In this document: piece after piece, positions 1 to 12,587 of the stretch
Numbering within the stretch: position 1 is the stretch's first letter
How the letters are laid out: every line of letters begins with the position of its first letter
Assembly: GCA_030180135.1 (NCBI GenBank)
Contig: CM058234.1
Coordinates: 36,366,766 to 36,430,765, forward strand
Reading direction: 5' to 3'
DNA length: 64,000 nt
DNA from: Orychophragmus violaceus
Lineage: Eukaryota > Streptophyta > Magnoliopsida > Brassicales > Brassicaceae
Position numbers and translations under genes: made by a program
Notes under the pieces: model-generated
The model's database searches: none
The model's input: only the letters and a program-made list of their open reading frames with translations
Told to the model about the DNA's origin: nothing

Positions 1-1
1 G

Positions 2-1171
2 ATAACTTGGTTAAAGAGCAAAGTAGAGTCTCTGCATAGTCGTGTACTTGAAAAGTATGGGCAAGAAGCTATCAACTACGTTGGAGGGAATGAATTCTAC
101 AGTCAGGAATCTGCTTTTCAGGGACCTTTCCAGCAACAGGGCAACGCCTTCTCGAGGAACTGTGGTGTTTCTTCTTACCAAGCACCGCCTGCACCTACAG
201 CTCATGAGAGCAGAATAGAAATCATGATAGAGCAGTATCTTGAGAGGCAACAACAGATCAGTGTGTCACACCACTCAAAGATGGATGCATTGTATAGAGA
301 TCTGAATGAGAAGTTCGAATCTTTGAGCACACATATGGAGGAGCTGGATGCAGCAATAGAGAGGCGAAATGAAGCTAGGGAAGCTGAACAGCACAGATCC
401 ATCAAAGTTGTGACCTTAAGGGATGAGATTAAGTTGCTGGATGAAGAAGAGAGCATAATCTCGGATTTTCTGGATGAATATTGTCTGCCTGATACATGCA
501 CCGATCGACACCCCCTTAGTGACGATCGACCCGCCGTTCTGACGGCAATTTCGAGTTCTTTCGAGAAACAGAATCGCCTTGCATCGATCGATACACATTA
601 TGCAACGATCGATGCAGAACGCACACATGTCCAGAAACCTGCAACAGTGCCAGAACAAGCCTACAAGCCCCCAGTGCCATATCCTAAGGTTCCTAAACCT
701 TCCAAACAAGAGCTAGAAGTGGCTAACTGCATGAAAGTGATAGATAAGAAGGTGAATAAAACACCACCAGTTGAAGCTTCGCGAGTTCATGCAAAGAAGA
801 TGATCTCCACTGAAGGTCATCTGGAAGAAGAAGTTCAGATTGGTGGAACTACAGTATCTGATAGTGGAAAGAAGAAGATGGCAGTTCCTCTTAAACCTGC
901 TCTAACATCTTCAGTACCTGCAACTGCTCATAAGCAGAAAGCCCCAAACATCAGATCTGCACCAAAGGTAAGATATAAATCACCTAAGCTTAAACCTTCT
1001 GATCGTATTGTTTTGAATGCAGGAAAACGCAGTAGACCGCCCAAGCTTCGCTCCCGCCCTGATTCTGATTTCTCATTCCTTGGAAAGCCTCATGATCATA
1101 ATGCCTATACACCTCCTTGGATGAAGAGATATTCACAGAGACATTCAAAGTCTCTGTTGAAACCGCCTTGA
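2..1171 (+). CDS. Athila-like Ty3/gypsy Gag, C-terminal part (5' end outside window)
   Basis: The frame is open from base 2 to the TGA at 1169-1171 (389 codons). The first in-window ATG is at 224, but nothing marks it as the true start, so the gene is 5'-partial. The N-terminal visible part is Q/N-rich. It is followed by an acidic stretch predicted to be coiled coil (about residues 75-150), then a basic, proline- and lysine-rich tail ending in a segment with FLGKPHDHNAYTPPWM. That tail recurs in each tandem module downstream (for example near 10130-10230), which ties it to the same family. Gag packages element RNA in the cytoplasm. No zinc knuckle is visible in this part. In-frame CGATCG motif pairs lie at 498-528 and 580-616 and encode SIDTH/TIDAE-like residues without breaking the frame. 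The Athila assignment is inferred from the 3' end structure and LTR. Confidence 0.7.
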   Translation: MTWLKSKVESLHSRVLEKYGQEAINYVGGNEFYSQESAFQGPFQQQGNAFSRNCGVSSYQAPPAPTAHESRIEIMIEQYLERQQQISVSHHSKMDALYRDLNEKFESLSTHMEELDAAIERRNEAREAEQHRSIKVVTLRDEIKLLDEEESIISDFLDEYCLPDTCTDRHPLSDDRPAVLTAISSSFEKQNRLASIDTHYATIDAERTHVQKPATVPEQAYKPPVPYPKVPKPSKQELEVANCMKVIDKKVNKTPPVEASRVHAKKMISTEGHLEEEVQIGGTTVSDSGKKKMAVPLKPALTSSVPATAHKQKAPNIRSAPKVRYKSPKLKPSDRIVLNAGKRSRPPKLRSRPDSDFSFLGKPHDHNAYTPPWMKRYSQRHSKSLLKPP

Positions 1172-1218
1172 ATCAAATCTCTTCCAATAGTCAAGCTAAT
1201 GACTAAAAACAAGCGCTG

Positions 1219-1236
1219 AGTGGGAGGCAACCCACT
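1219..1236 (+). other. Conserved hairpin just after the gag stop
   Basis: AGTGGG (1219-1224) and CCCACT (1231-1236) form a 6-bp stem closing the loop AGGCAA. It sits about 50 bases after the gag stop. The same hairpin recurs in the tandem modules at about 3982, 10306, 12010, 21303, 22919, 24537 and 27294. I recall this GGGAGGCAACCCA phrase from other plant gypsy elements but could not check it. Confidence 0.55.
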
Positions 1237-1338
1237 GTTAGGTTCGTTTTTGTTTTTGTTTCCATTCGTTTTGATTTGGTATTTTTAATTTTTCTGTTTA
1301 AGTGTGTTCAGAGCTGAGGGAAACAGGAATAATCGCAT

Positions 1339-1375
1339 TGCATCGATCGACACACATTGTGCATCGGTCGATGCA
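1339..1375 (+). repeat. Palindrome pair, 21-bp spacing
   Basis: Two copies of a TGCATCGATCGAxxCA-type palindrome start at 1339 and 1360, exactly 21 bp apart. A second pair lies at 1452-1488 with the same spacing of the CATCGATCG core (1454 and 1475). Confidence 0.8.
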
Positions 1376-1569
1376 GTCGCGATTTACGGTTTAACGAATT
1401 GATTGCGGTTCAGACATCGGTTATCTAAATAACCGCGAGCGATAATCACCTTGCATCGATCGACACCCTTGTGGCATCGATCGACGCAGGGCGACGACAG
1501 GTAAGTATTCTGCAACTTTTCGGTTTGTTCTTCAATTTGATTATTCTTTCACCGAGCTCATGCTTCGAT

Positions 1570-1605
1570 TACACTGGGGGCAGTGTAGTTTAAGTGTGGG
1601 GGAGG
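1570..1605 (+). promoter_or_regulatory. Perfect hairpin plus internal polypurine tract
   Basis: TACACTG-GGGG-CAGTGTA (1570-1587) is a perfect 7-bp hairpin with a purine tetraloop. It is followed at once by TAAGTGTGGGGGAGG (1591-1605), which is almost identical to the terminal polypurine tract at 2497-2510. It may be a second plus-strand priming site; that role is inferred. Confidence 0.5.
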
Positions 1606-2473
1606 AAGCTACTGACGCACGCTTTTGTTTTCTTAGTTTTTCAAAATTTGTTTTATTGAGTCAAAATTTGTATGAAACTATGATTTTTCGAGGAAACTTT
1701 TCGCTTGAACAGGAACTAAGTGACCATTGGACAGACTTACAGAGACTCTATGACTGTTAGAAAACCCAGACATAGATCAACCTACTGAGAACACCCACAT
1801 CACTTCAGGTATCAGAGGATCCTTTTACTGACTTCAACCTTAATACTGACGTAGATTTCTCACCTAAGGGCTTGGTATACTTTATGTCGGATTCCCTGTT
1901 AGTTCTGACACAGCCTGTAAACCTGTCCTATTTAGTCCCATTCTCCCCTTCTATAAAGTAAAAAAAAAAAAAAAAAGATAATAAACTGAGGATGAGTTAG
2001 TAACTCCGAAGTGGTCATGGGAATGGTAGCAAACACTATTTTCTCTCATGTGATCCATGGAATGTGTCCAAAGTACACCCCATAACGGGAAGAACACTGA
2101 TAAAAAAAATAAAATGATACCCAATGTGGGAAAAATCAGTTGTTAAAGAAGGGAAAGAGAAGAAAGGGACTAGAGAAAGATAGTATGGTGGTCTAGAGCT
2201 GATTAGGTAAGAATCCATGTGCCTTTAGATCGATACTCCTTAGGTGAGACCGCACTTAATTACTTGCAGAAGTCAGTAGGGAGAATTTGAATGCTTGAAT
2301 GTGATTGTGGAGTTTACTTGGGACAGTTGCTAAGTGTGGGGGAAGTATATTGTGGTCTTGAGTTCTGTAGGGATGTTTTCAGTGGCTTACTAAGTGAATG
2401 TGATTGTGAAAGTTCCTAGGACGAAATGAGTTTCTGAGTTTTCAAACTTCTTTTCTTATGCTTTGGTTCTTTA

Positions 2474-2511
2474 CTTGCTTGAGGACAAGCAAGAGCTAAG
2501 TGTGGGGGAGT
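2474..2511 (+). promoter_or_regulatory. Perfect hairpin plus terminal polypurine tract (PPT)
   Basis: CTTGCTTG-AGGA-CAAGCAAG (2474-2493) is a perfect 8-bp hairpin. TAAGTGTGGGGGAG (2497-2510) then abuts the LTR, which begins TGATATATCATGG at 2512. A G-rich purine run directly before the 3' LTR is the standard primer for plus-strand DNA synthesis. Confidence 0.75.
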
Positions 2512-3676
2512 TGATATATCATGGTTTTTACCCATTTTATGCCATGATATAGATGTCTTTTTAGTGTCTTTTGTGTTCTTTTTAGTATGTTTTCAGGTTT
2601 AGACACATCTGGAGCCTAATTGGACGTTTTGGGAGCATTTGGAGCAATTCTGCACTATTTAGAGACTTCACAGAGTTCACTGGCTGCATTTTCGCAGTGC
2701 AACGATCGTTGCAGTCTGTGCAACTGTCGTTGCAGTTCTGCGCCCAAAAATCTGCATTTTGGAGAAATTACAGTTTTTGCCCAGAAACTTCCCAAACTTG
2801 CAAAAAGGCCCCCAGCCGACTTTAGACCATTATATAAGAGTTTTTAAGCCATTGTTTAGGCTACGCTTTACTTTTAAGTCTTATTTTTATTTCCAGAGAG
2901 CCTTAGGGGCTGATCTTGCTCTTGAAAGAGAGAGGATTTCGAACCCCTGTTGATTATTCTGTTTTATGATATTTGGTTTTCTACTTAAGATGTTTTCTGT
3001 TTCGATGAACATGTCTGAGTAGATTACCTATTAGGTTGAAGGATTCTCATTAGGGATTTCAGAGAATTATAGTTTAAATCAATCTGTAGAGATTTATATC
3101 TGCTAGTTCTTTATCTAAGTTGTTCTTAATGCTAAATCTGAAGTAGCTAATCAGAGTTATGATGTTAGGTTGATTAATTCAGCGGAAGTTGGTTAATTTA
3201 ACTAGAAAGAACTTAGATAAGCAATTAAACTGTTCGCAAACGAAAGTTTGGTTCAGGTTAATTGTGAACATATCAAACTTGGAATTAATGCTGGTTTAAT
3301 CTGTTAGTTCTCGCAAACGAAAGTTTGGTTTGCTGCACTTAGACTTAGAGAATTATCGCAAAGGAATTTGGTTAATTCTATATCCGTGTTTTGAGTTCTA
3401 GAACAGTTATTGATTAGATCTAGATAGATTGATTGCTTGCGTTCCTGATTTCCTGAGAACTGCTGAAACCTAACGCTTCGCTTCCTTGCTCACAAACTCG
3501 CTGCTATTTACTTTTCTGCTTTGCTTTTAGTTTAATCATCTTTGCTTTCTCCTAGTTTAATCTTAATAGTTCTAAATCTATCGTTGACCAGAGTTCCTGT
3601 GGATTTGATACCCTAAGTACTACAACTACATCACTGTGCACTTGCAGTTAGAATAGGGTTAAAACTACACCTATCA
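2512..3676 (+). repeat. 3' LTR of Athila-like element
   Basis: The 1165-bp LTR begins TGATA and ends TATCA, giving the usual TG...CA ends with a 5-bp terminal inverted repeat. A PPT precedes it. A TATATAAG box is at 2831-2838, with a palindrome pair at 2698-2713 and 2719-2734 (21 bp apart), about 100-130 bp upstream of it. Right after the LTR the sequence resumes in mid-module of the older tandem array, so the element was inserted into that array. The 5-bp target copy would be ACATG (3677-3681); its partner is outside the window. Confidence 0.8.
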
Positions 3677-4612
3677 ACATGCAATTGCTCATAAGCATAA
3701 AGCTCCAAATATCTTACTTCAACCAAAGTAAAAGTATGAAGCCTCTCAACTTTCACCTCCTAAGCTCATTGCTGTAAATATATGAAAACGTTCCATCCCA
3801 CCCAAGCTTCACTCCCACCCTTGTTCTCTTCCCTTATTCCTTGGTATATCACATGCTCATGATGCTTACACACCACCATGAATGATGAGACATTCATAGA
3901 GGTACTCTATACCTCTGTGGAATCCACCCGGAGACTGATTTCCTGCCACAATCAAGCTAATGACTGAAAACAAGCGCTTAGTGGGAAGAAACTCACTAGT
4001 GAGTCTGTACATACTCTAATTTTCGCTTTAGTTTTACTAATTTCGTTTTCTTTGAGTCTTATAAAAAAAACATAGACCAATGGCGACCAGTATCGATCGT
4101 CACAACTTGGTGTCTGTCGACAATAATGACATAGAGACGGATCCTAATTGAGTGTGATCGACACATTTAGCCGACAAAAATTCTCAAGGTTGATCGATAG
4201 TATTTTGGTGTCGGTCGACACCCCATGCGAGCTACAACCCCTTTTATCTTTGTTTTGTCTTTGTTTCCTTTATATTTTGTTTTTCCTTCTTCAGGATTGA
4301 TTATACTGGGGACAGTGTTCTTTAAGTTTGGGGACCTCAGTCGATACCGGAAGCTCAACACGACCAAGCATCGATCGAAACCCTCTTAGTGTCGATCGAC
4401 ACTCTTCTAAGCCAAAATCAGAATCAACATATTCCAAACCAGCATCGATCGACACAATTAAACCCAACAGCCTACAAAACCACCGGATTGAATCAAAAAG
4501 CCTCCAATACCTGAAGGCTCATAAGAAGTTAAAACATGAGTTGGATTAGGCTAGATGCAAGGTAGATATGGAAAATAGCTGAATGAGATTCCAACTGTTG
4601 ATGCGTTGATGA

Positions 4613-7600
4613 TCTATACTATTAAAATAGAAATACAAAATAGAAACTGTCCAACAAATTTCATTTATTTACAATGTATGCCACTGGTTTCTTTTGTTCT
4701 TTTTAATTTCATTAAGGATGTAAAAGTCTTTATCTTTATTAAATCAAATTGGTTCTATTTAATCAATAGTAATGACCAAAATTTACGAACCGGTTCAATT
4801 TTACATATCTTTCTTTGGAAACCGAATTCAGATATTTATATATAGCATCATCAAATCGTCATTGCCAAACAATGGAACCAAAATTACGAACCGTACAATT
4901 TACCTTTAACTGATTTATAGGGTATTGTTCCAATTTTTAAAAAGCTTTCAGATCATATATAACGGTTTGTTTACTCTTCCATACTACACATGTTTGTTAT
5001 TGTCTTCAATTTTGACCCTGCCAAATTACATGTCTCTTCCATATTAGTACAATTGAAATTGGTAATCACCAAATATTTGGTTTCACATAACCGGCTTTAC
5101 GTTTGAACCGTTGAATTAGAACATTTAATATTGTCATCGTAATAGAAGCCAAGAACCAATCATATCTAACCAAAAATATATTTATCACTAAAGATTTGTT
5201 TGCATAAACCTAAGAACGTATAAATTTAGATTATTAGTTAAATATGAAATGAACAATTTAACAATAATTGAAAATCCTAACTATAATACTTACTTTCCGA
5301 AATACATGATCATCTAATCTAAATGGCAATAAAATCGACTACCGAATCTTAAATCAATGTAACCAATAACTAATCTATAAATATTTCAAAATTCATATCT
5401 TATCATCTAACTGAAAATATCTAAAAAATTGTTATATACGTAAACTTAGGAATGTATAAAGCCACAAATTGGTTCAATTAGAAGATCACATCTTAACAAT
5501 AATCTAAGATGCTCGCTTTTCAAAATACAGATTTTCATACCAACCATTGTATATTCACGCAAACAATAGAATCACAACTGATATATACTCAAATATTTTA
5601 ACTAATATAATATCCAAAAATTGTTAGCATGTAATCGTAAACGAATAATCGAATATTCCAAATCATTAAAGGTTTCATGCATAACAATTACTCATTATAA
5701 ATACATCTACACTATCGAGAACTATCATGCTTTCATAACCGAAATAATTCGTTCTTTTTTACGTTTCTATCATCTATTGCAAAATTAATTCTATAGTAGC
5801 TACTACAAACATTAGTCTCACTAACCTTTCTTTTGTCAAGCTTTTAAAACAGTTTGGCGGATCCATATCAAAGTAATTCATTCTTGGAAGCAATAATACA
5901 TCTCAATCTAGAGAGACACTGAACTCATTTTAGCCGATGATACCGTAAGTATTTCTGAACAAAATATAATATGTCACTGTAGGTTATTGATTTTAATTAA
6001 TATGCTTTTATTTCTACATTCTTAAATTTGTGGGAGCGGCAGCTTATGTATACATGCTCCTTTAGTCCATCATAAAATACAAGAGTTGTCTTATGTGTGT
6101 GCAGCGCCTAATATAACTAAACGGTATGTTGTTTATTTACGGATCTACATAACTTTTTTTTTTCTTTTTAATGTTTTCTTATGATATAAGTACTCATACC
6201 TATTTTAGCTGTCAAGAAAGACCACCCGGAAACTGATGTCTCCCTGAAACGGTTTCAGTGAAACCTGATGCATTGAAACTTGGGGTTAGTAAGAAACTTG
6301 ATACTTACACAACATGTCAATTGTTTCAGGAAATAGTTCATGGTTTCATAATTTTGAACTCCACCATCATGTTTTTTTTTTCAATACCAGGAATTTTTAA
6401 GTCAGATGATAGATAGATAAATAGTTGTGTTAAGTATAGAAAAAACCAGCCTATGAAAAAACCAGTAACATTGGCACTCATCGATAATAGAGCACGGAAA
6501 CTGTCACAATGCATTAGCGGAGCTAACCCGTCAGCTAAACAGCCAGACAAAACAGCCTGCCATAGTTTTCATCAACGTTTTAGACCACTTTTAAGGATCA
6601 AAAGCTTGCAAGAGTTTAATGGAGGCTGTAGAATAATTCTGAAGGGAAAATAAAAGAAGATGCTAACATTTTCGGCGTTTCAGATGCCTTTAGATAGTAG
6701 CTCTTGCATAACGGCTAGCAAAACTCGAGCACCTCTGAAGTGAATATTAGTAGTCTGATCAAATCACTCTTCCTTGACAACACAAAAAATGAATCTCTTT
6801 GTCTTATTATTAATACTTACATGGTTTACTCTCATGTGTTTTGAAATTGTAAATTTTTCTGAAAAAGAGAACTCTTCCTTGACCCATCGCAATATCTAAC
6901 TTTCACTCTGTTACAATTGTAAAAATCTGCCATTTCCAAGAAGAAAAACCCAGAACCCATAAGAAAATCAAGCATTTCCAAACGACTCGGTTTACTTCCC
7001 CAAAATTTAACATTCAAAATCATCTCCTAAGTCCCAAAATATCAAACCAGTAATCGATAAAGACAAACTATTTGATGTAAGCGAGAGCATGTGAATTAAA
7101 AAACAAACATAACAAGAGAAAAAAATAAATAAAAGAAGCAGAACATAACCTCAATCTGTATCAATGAGCTACGGATTCCAGACCCAAAACCTCTGCAAAT
7201 AGGAAAAAGAAAAACATAAATTTAAACCATTAAAAACACACAAAAATCAAACTTTGATCAAATTAGAGATTATATATATAAACTCACGGTGCCCTTTTGC
7301 GATGGCGTTTCAAAACAATACAGAGGCAAAGAAATTCTTATTTTAGATCCGAACTCTCTATTACATCATTTGGTATCTATAATTCTTTTTTCCAGTTTTT
7401 CGAAGATTTTTGTCGTACCTCGGATTTCAATTTCCAGCTAACAAAAAAGTTACACAGAAAGTTTTAATCGGCCAATTCGATTTTATCAGTAAGTTTTCCA
7501 AACACGAACAGAAAATTCGAAATCTTTTCTTTTACGTAGAAGAAACCAATGAGAAAGAATCACGTTTGCATATTGAGAAAAGAATAAAACTTTCTTACAT

Positions 7601-9356
7601 CACGAAGATACCTTCTATGTATTCTATGGCGGTAGGGGATAAACAACGATTTGCTCTCGATGTCCACGGTAGACAACGAGTGATTGAAAAGCATGAAATC
7701 ATGTCTAGATTTGGAAAGGGAAGGGGAATCGTCGAGAGAAGAAGCTTACCCTAATTTCTAAAAAAATTACTATATGGAATAAATGATCGATTATGATTTT
7801 TATGTTCTTCACACAAATAGAAAGATATGGATAATTGGTTGCATATCGATTAGGGGCTTTAGATATTCTTTAATTTTGTTTGGTATTTTTCTTTTGTCTG
7901 CCCAATGTGTTTAAAATAATATTTTTGATTTGGTTTGATTTGTGATTCTTTATTACAAAAATATAAACTACAATATTTTGTAAATATTCCATGTGTTTAT
8001 GTCCGATTCTACATTATGCGACATTTATATGTATATATTCTAAAACTGGAAGATCGAAATTGGAGAACTGTATAAAACAATCCAATTAATTTTTAGTTGA
8101 TGAAGATGTTAGTCTAATTTTATTGTTTTTCAACAATGATAATATTGCATGTATTTATATATAATATCATTTATGTCATACTTTATAAAACAAATTTCAA
8201 TCACAGGGTTCCAAAATTCATGATATACTCCCAAAAAACTGTAAAAAAATTTGCTCAAAATATTTAGTTAAGGAAAATATTATTTTCTAAAAAATTCATA
8301 CTCTGATCTACAAAAATGATATCAATTTTTTTATCTTAAAAAAAATTAAATAATTTTTTTAAACAGATCTAAACAGATTTAAATAGATTAATGTTACTTC
8401 TAACGGGTTTAAACATGTGGATTTTAATAAGTCTTAAAAATAAATGAGTCTAAACGGGTTGGATTTGTCCGTTTTAATATCTCTATGTAAACTCAAATAA
8501 TTTTTTTAAAAAGAAAAAAAAATTTACTAAATAACTTTTGCAAGAAGAAAATTGTCTTAAATTTTTGTGAAGTATTAAATTCATTCGGAGTAAAAATATA
8601 TAGAGAAATATACAAAATTAATTTTTTGTATTTTGTATTAAAATTTTAAAATAAAATTTTTTTAAAAAAAACTTAAACAAATTTAAATATGTATGTGTTA
8701 CTTATGCTGAATTTAGACAGATATGTCTAAATGTCTCTTAATTATAAACGGTATAAACGGTTCTAGTATGGCCGTTTTAACATCTCTATGTATATTTAAA
8801 TAAAATAGCATATTGATATTACATTTTAACAACCAAAAATTTAATTTAATTTTAGATATTTCAAGTTATTTATTACTATTAATGTTATATTTTAGTTACC
8901 TATGTTTCTAATAATTGATTTATGACTATTATTATTTATATTTAATTTTTAATAGTACTGATTATAACATTATTATTGTCTATATAATTATATTTTACAC
9001 CGTAACAATAGATAATGAATTATAACATTTATTTAGAAAAGAAAAGATAGGTAACCAATATAAATAGAAGGAAAATATATATAATCAACATTTAGATAAA
9101 CATAAATGGAAGAATATTTACAAAATATGTAATTATAATAAAAATCAAAAGAATATTCACGTTATTTAATCCAAAATAAATAATTTAGTGTGTAGATCCG
9201 AAAGTTATATAAAAATATATTCAAATAGCATAAATAACTAAAATAAATAGTGCTATATAACCAACATAACGATCTTGAATAGAAAACCAAAACAGTTAAA
9301 ATAACAAAGAAAAATTAGCAAATTAATATCCCGCGCTAAGCGCGGATCAAAATCTA
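4613..9356 (+). mobile_element. Non-autonomous Helitron
   Basis: It begins TCTATACTATTAAAATAG right after an A (4612). It ends with a hairpin CCGCGC-TAA-GCGCGG (about 9330-9345) followed by AAAATCTAC, a decayed CTAR terminus. Host sequence of the tandem module runs into both ends (GTTGATGCGTTGATGA left, CCTTATTTGC right), so it is an insertion with a few host bases lost at the 3' side. The inside is AT-rich. No Rep/helicase gene is visible. Confidence 0.8.
7410..7754 (+). CDS. Hypothetical 114-aa reading frame inside the Helitron
   Basis: I do not recognise it. The predicted protein is basic, with a KRI/KLSYITK middle part and an arginine-rich end, and has no signal peptide or membrane segment. 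It could be a captured exon or a chance frame in AT-rich DNA. The codons around it give no further support. Confidence 0.15.
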   Translation: MSYLGFQFPANKKVTQKVLIGQFDFISKFSKHEQKIRNLFFYVEETNEKESRLHIEKRIKLSYITKIPSMYSMAVGDKQRFALDVHGRQRVIEKHEIMSRFGKGRGIVERRSLP

Positions 9357-10000
9357 CCCTTATTTGCAAAGATTTGAGAAGAGATTGATCTCCAAGGATG
9401 GATATTTAAAAGAAGAGGTGGCGATGGTCTCCAAACAAGTTAGTGTTGTGCTGAAAAACAATATCTCGGAGAAGCTTCTGAACCAAGAGTCTTCGTGCTA
9501 GACTCTGCAATCTTCAAGGACAGTTTTAAGCATTCTCTGTGTGACTTGGGATCTGGAGTGAATATTATGTTATACTATGTGGCTGTAAGATTGGGGCTAA
9601 TAGATTTTTGGCGACTAGGATCTCCTTAATTCTAGCTGACCGCTCAAAGAGGATTCCAGAAGAAGTTCTTGAGGACATCCCCATCAGCGTTGGAAACTAC
9701 TTGATTCCAACAAACTTTGTGGTGTTAAAGTATGATGTTGAATCAGGCGATCCTCTGAAAGTTGGTTGATATTTCCCGGCTACAATTGGAGCAGTGATTG
9801 ATGTGAGGCGTGGTCCGATTGATCTCCACCTAGGAGATAAGCTTATGCACTTCAAGATGGACAATCTGTGGAGGTCCACCATATATGGTCAGTCCTTCAG
9901 AATTGAGGTAGAGCTAGAAATTAAGAATAGTGAAGACAAAGTGGTCATTGGCGGAGTAGCAAAGATGGCAGGTCAACCTTAATAACTAAGACATCTTCAG

Positions 10001-11705
10001 TACGTGCAATTGCTCATAAGCAGAAAGCTCCAAATATCATACTTCAACAAAAGCAAAATTATGACGCCTCTCTTCCTTCACCTCCTAACCTCATTGCTGT
10101 AAATGCATGGAAACGTTCTATCCCACCCAAGATTCACTCCCGCCCTTGTTCTCTTCCCTTATTCCTTGGTAGATCACATGCTCATGATGCTTACACACCA
10201 CCATGGATAAGGAGACATTCACAGAGGTACTCTTTACCTCTGTGGAATCCACTCGGAGCCTTATCTCCTACCACAGTCAAGCTAATGACTGAAAACAAGT
10301 GCTTAGTGGGAGGAAACCCACTGGTGACTCTGTACATACTCTAATTTTCGCTTTAGTTTTACTAATTTCGTTTTCTTTGAGTCTTATAAAAAAAAAAGAA
10401 CATGCACCGATGGCGACCAGTATCGATCGAGACCACTTGGTGTCGGTTGACAATAATGACACAGAGACGAATCCTAATTGAGCATGATCGACACATATGA
10501 TCGACACAAATTCTCAATGTTGATCGATACTATTTTGGTGTCGGTCAACACCCCATGCGAGGTATGGTCCGTTTTTATTTGGATCTTAGCTTTCACAGTC
10601 TAGAGTCAAGCTCAACAACTCAAACAACTGTTTTCCTGTTTGTTTGTTTCCCTTGTCCTTGTCTGTGTTTTGTCATTGGTTTTTTCATATTTTGTTTTTC
10701 CTTCTTCTGGCTTGATAACACTAGGGATAATGTCTTTAAGTATGTAGACCTCAGTCGACACCGGAGGCTCAACTTGACCAAGCATCGATCGAAACCCTCT
10801 TAGTGTCGATCGACACTCTTCTAAGCCAAAATCAGAATCAACATATTTGAAACTAGTGTCGATCGACACAATTGTAGTGTTGGTCGACACCCATCCTAGA
10901 CGAGTCCAATAGCCTACAAAACCACCAGATTAAATCTACCTCCAACACCCTTCCCTAAAGCTCATAAGAAGTCCAAACATGACCTTGATGAGGCTAGATG
11001 CAAGGAACACTTGGAAAAATAGCTGAATGAGATTCCAATTGTTGATGCCATGAGGATTCACCTTTCAATGCAGAGGTATGGGAAGAGGATGATCTCCACA
11101 GATGGAGATTTAAAAGAAGTGGTGGTGATGGTCTTCAAACAAGTGAGTGTTGTACTGGAAAACAATATCTCGAAAGCTTCCAAACAAGGAGTCTTTATGT
11201 TAAACTGTTCAGTCTTCAAGGACAAATTTTAAGCATTCTTTGTATGACTGGGGATCTGGAGTAAATCTTATGCCATACTATGTGGCTGCAAGATTGGGGA
11301 TAATAAATTTTCTGGCGAATAGGATCTACTTGATTCTAGCTGACCGATCGAAGAGGATTCCAGAAGGAGTTCTTGAGGACAACCCCATCATAGCTGGAAA
11401 CTACTTGATTCCAACACACTTTGTGGTGTTGAAGTATGATGTTGAACAGGACGATCCTCTGATATGTGGTAAATCTTTCCTGGATATAGTTGGAGCAGTG
11501 ATTGATGTGAGGCGTGATATGATTGATCTCATCCTGGGAGAAAAGCTTATGCACTTCACGATGGATAAGCTGCGGATGTCCACCATAGATGGTCAGTCCT
11601 TCAGAATTGAGGTAGATCTAGAAATTAAGAATAGTAAAGACAAATTAGTCATTAGAGGAGTAGCAAAGATGGCAGTATAACCTTAATTAACTAAGACATC
11701 TCCAG
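10001..11705 (+). repeat. Tandem module U1
   Basis: 1705-bp copy, in order: Gag-tail remnant with a YTPPW-like end (about 10080-10260), post-gag hairpin (10306-10323), polypyrimidine and A-rich stretch, palindrome pairs (10420-10455, 10520-10550, 10790-10815, 10855-10890), a polypurine-like run, and a protease segment (11050-11680). The protease segment of this copy is the best preserved in the array and is listed separately. Confidence 0.7.
11050..11680 (+). pseudogene. Athila-like retropepsin (aspartic protease) relic
   Basis: Two overlapping frames give one protease-like product. The upstream part is at 11050-11232, and after a one-base insertion near 11228 the frame continues from 11229 to 11680. 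The catalytic region reads YDWGSGVNLMP, where other copies have CDLGSGVNLMP. It is followed by LILADRS..IPEGVLED, FVVLKYD and DPLICGKSFLDIVGAVIDVR, the usual order of the gypsy gag-pol protease fold. A retropepsin normally has D-T/S-G; here D-L-G or D-W-G occupies that position, so activity is doubtful. The enzyme would cleave the Gag-Pol polyprotein. The frameshift and missing pol make this a relic. Confidence 0.6.
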
Positions 11706-12587
11706 TACGTGCAATTGCTCCAAAGCAGAAAGCTCCAAATATCATACTTCAATCAAAGAAAAAATTTAAAGCCTCTCAATCTTCACCCACTAACCTCATT
11801 GTTGTAAATGCATGGAAACGTTCTGTCCCACCTAAGCTTCACTCCTGCCCTTGTTCTCCTCCCTTATTACTTTGTAGATCACATGCTCATGATGCTTACA
11901 CACCACAATGGATGAGGAGACATTCACAGAGGTATTCTTTACCTCAGTCGAATCCACCCTGAGCCTGATCTCCTGCCACAGTCAAGATAATGACTGAAAA
12001 CAAGCGCTTAGTGGGAGGCAACCTACTGGTGAGTCTGTACATACTATAATTTTTGTTTTAGTTTTACTAATTTCGTTTTCTTTGAGTCTTAAAAAAAGAA
12101 AAGAACATGCACTAATGGCGACCAGTATCGATCGACACCACTTGGTGTCGGTTGACAATAATGACGCAGTGATGGACCCTAATCAAGTGTGATTGACATA
12201 TGTGGTTGACACAAATGCTCAATATAGATCAAGACTATCTCGGTAATGTCGACCCCCCGTGCGAGGTATTGTCTTTTTCTCTTTGTTTTGTCTTTGGTTC
12301 CTTCATGTTTTGTTTTTTCCTTCTTCCGGCTTGAGAACACTGGATACATTGTTCTTTAAGTTTGGGGACCTTTGTCAACACAGGAGGCTCGAAACGACCA
12401 AGCATCGATCAACACCCTCTTAGTATCGATCAAAACTTTTCAAAGCCAAAATAAGAATGAACATATTCGAAACAGACTAAAAAACCACAAGAACGAATCT
12501 ACAAACCTCCAATACACTTCCCAAAAGCTCCTAAGAAGTCTAAACATGAGCTCGATGAGGATATATGTATGGTAAACATGGAAAAAG

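Larger units (their letters stand above)
1172..2511 (+). other. Non-coding 3' part of the Athila-like element
   Basis: No convincing gene is present. It holds, in order, a short hairpin (1219-1236), two 21-bp-spaced palindrome pairs (1339-1375 and 1452-1488), a hairpin followed by an internal polypurine tract (1570-1605), an A-rich run near 1960-1977, a degenerate segment, and a second hairpin plus the terminal polypurine tract (2474-2510). Pol would normally lie between Gag and the 3' LTR, so this element either lacks pol or lost it. Confidence 0.6.
3677..10000 (+). repeat. Tandem module U0 (interrupted by a Helitron)
   Basis: First visible copy of a Gag-tail/spacer/protease module belonging to an older Athila-like element, about 1.58 kb once the Helitron at 4613-9356 is removed. 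It contains the Gag tail remnant (3780-3960), the post-gag hairpin (3982-3999), palindrome pairs near 4091-4120 and 4371-4400, a polypurine-like run near 4322-4333, and a retropepsin relic (9540-9980). The protease reading frame carries a stop at about 9767-9769. Nothing in it looks functional. Confidence 0.7.
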
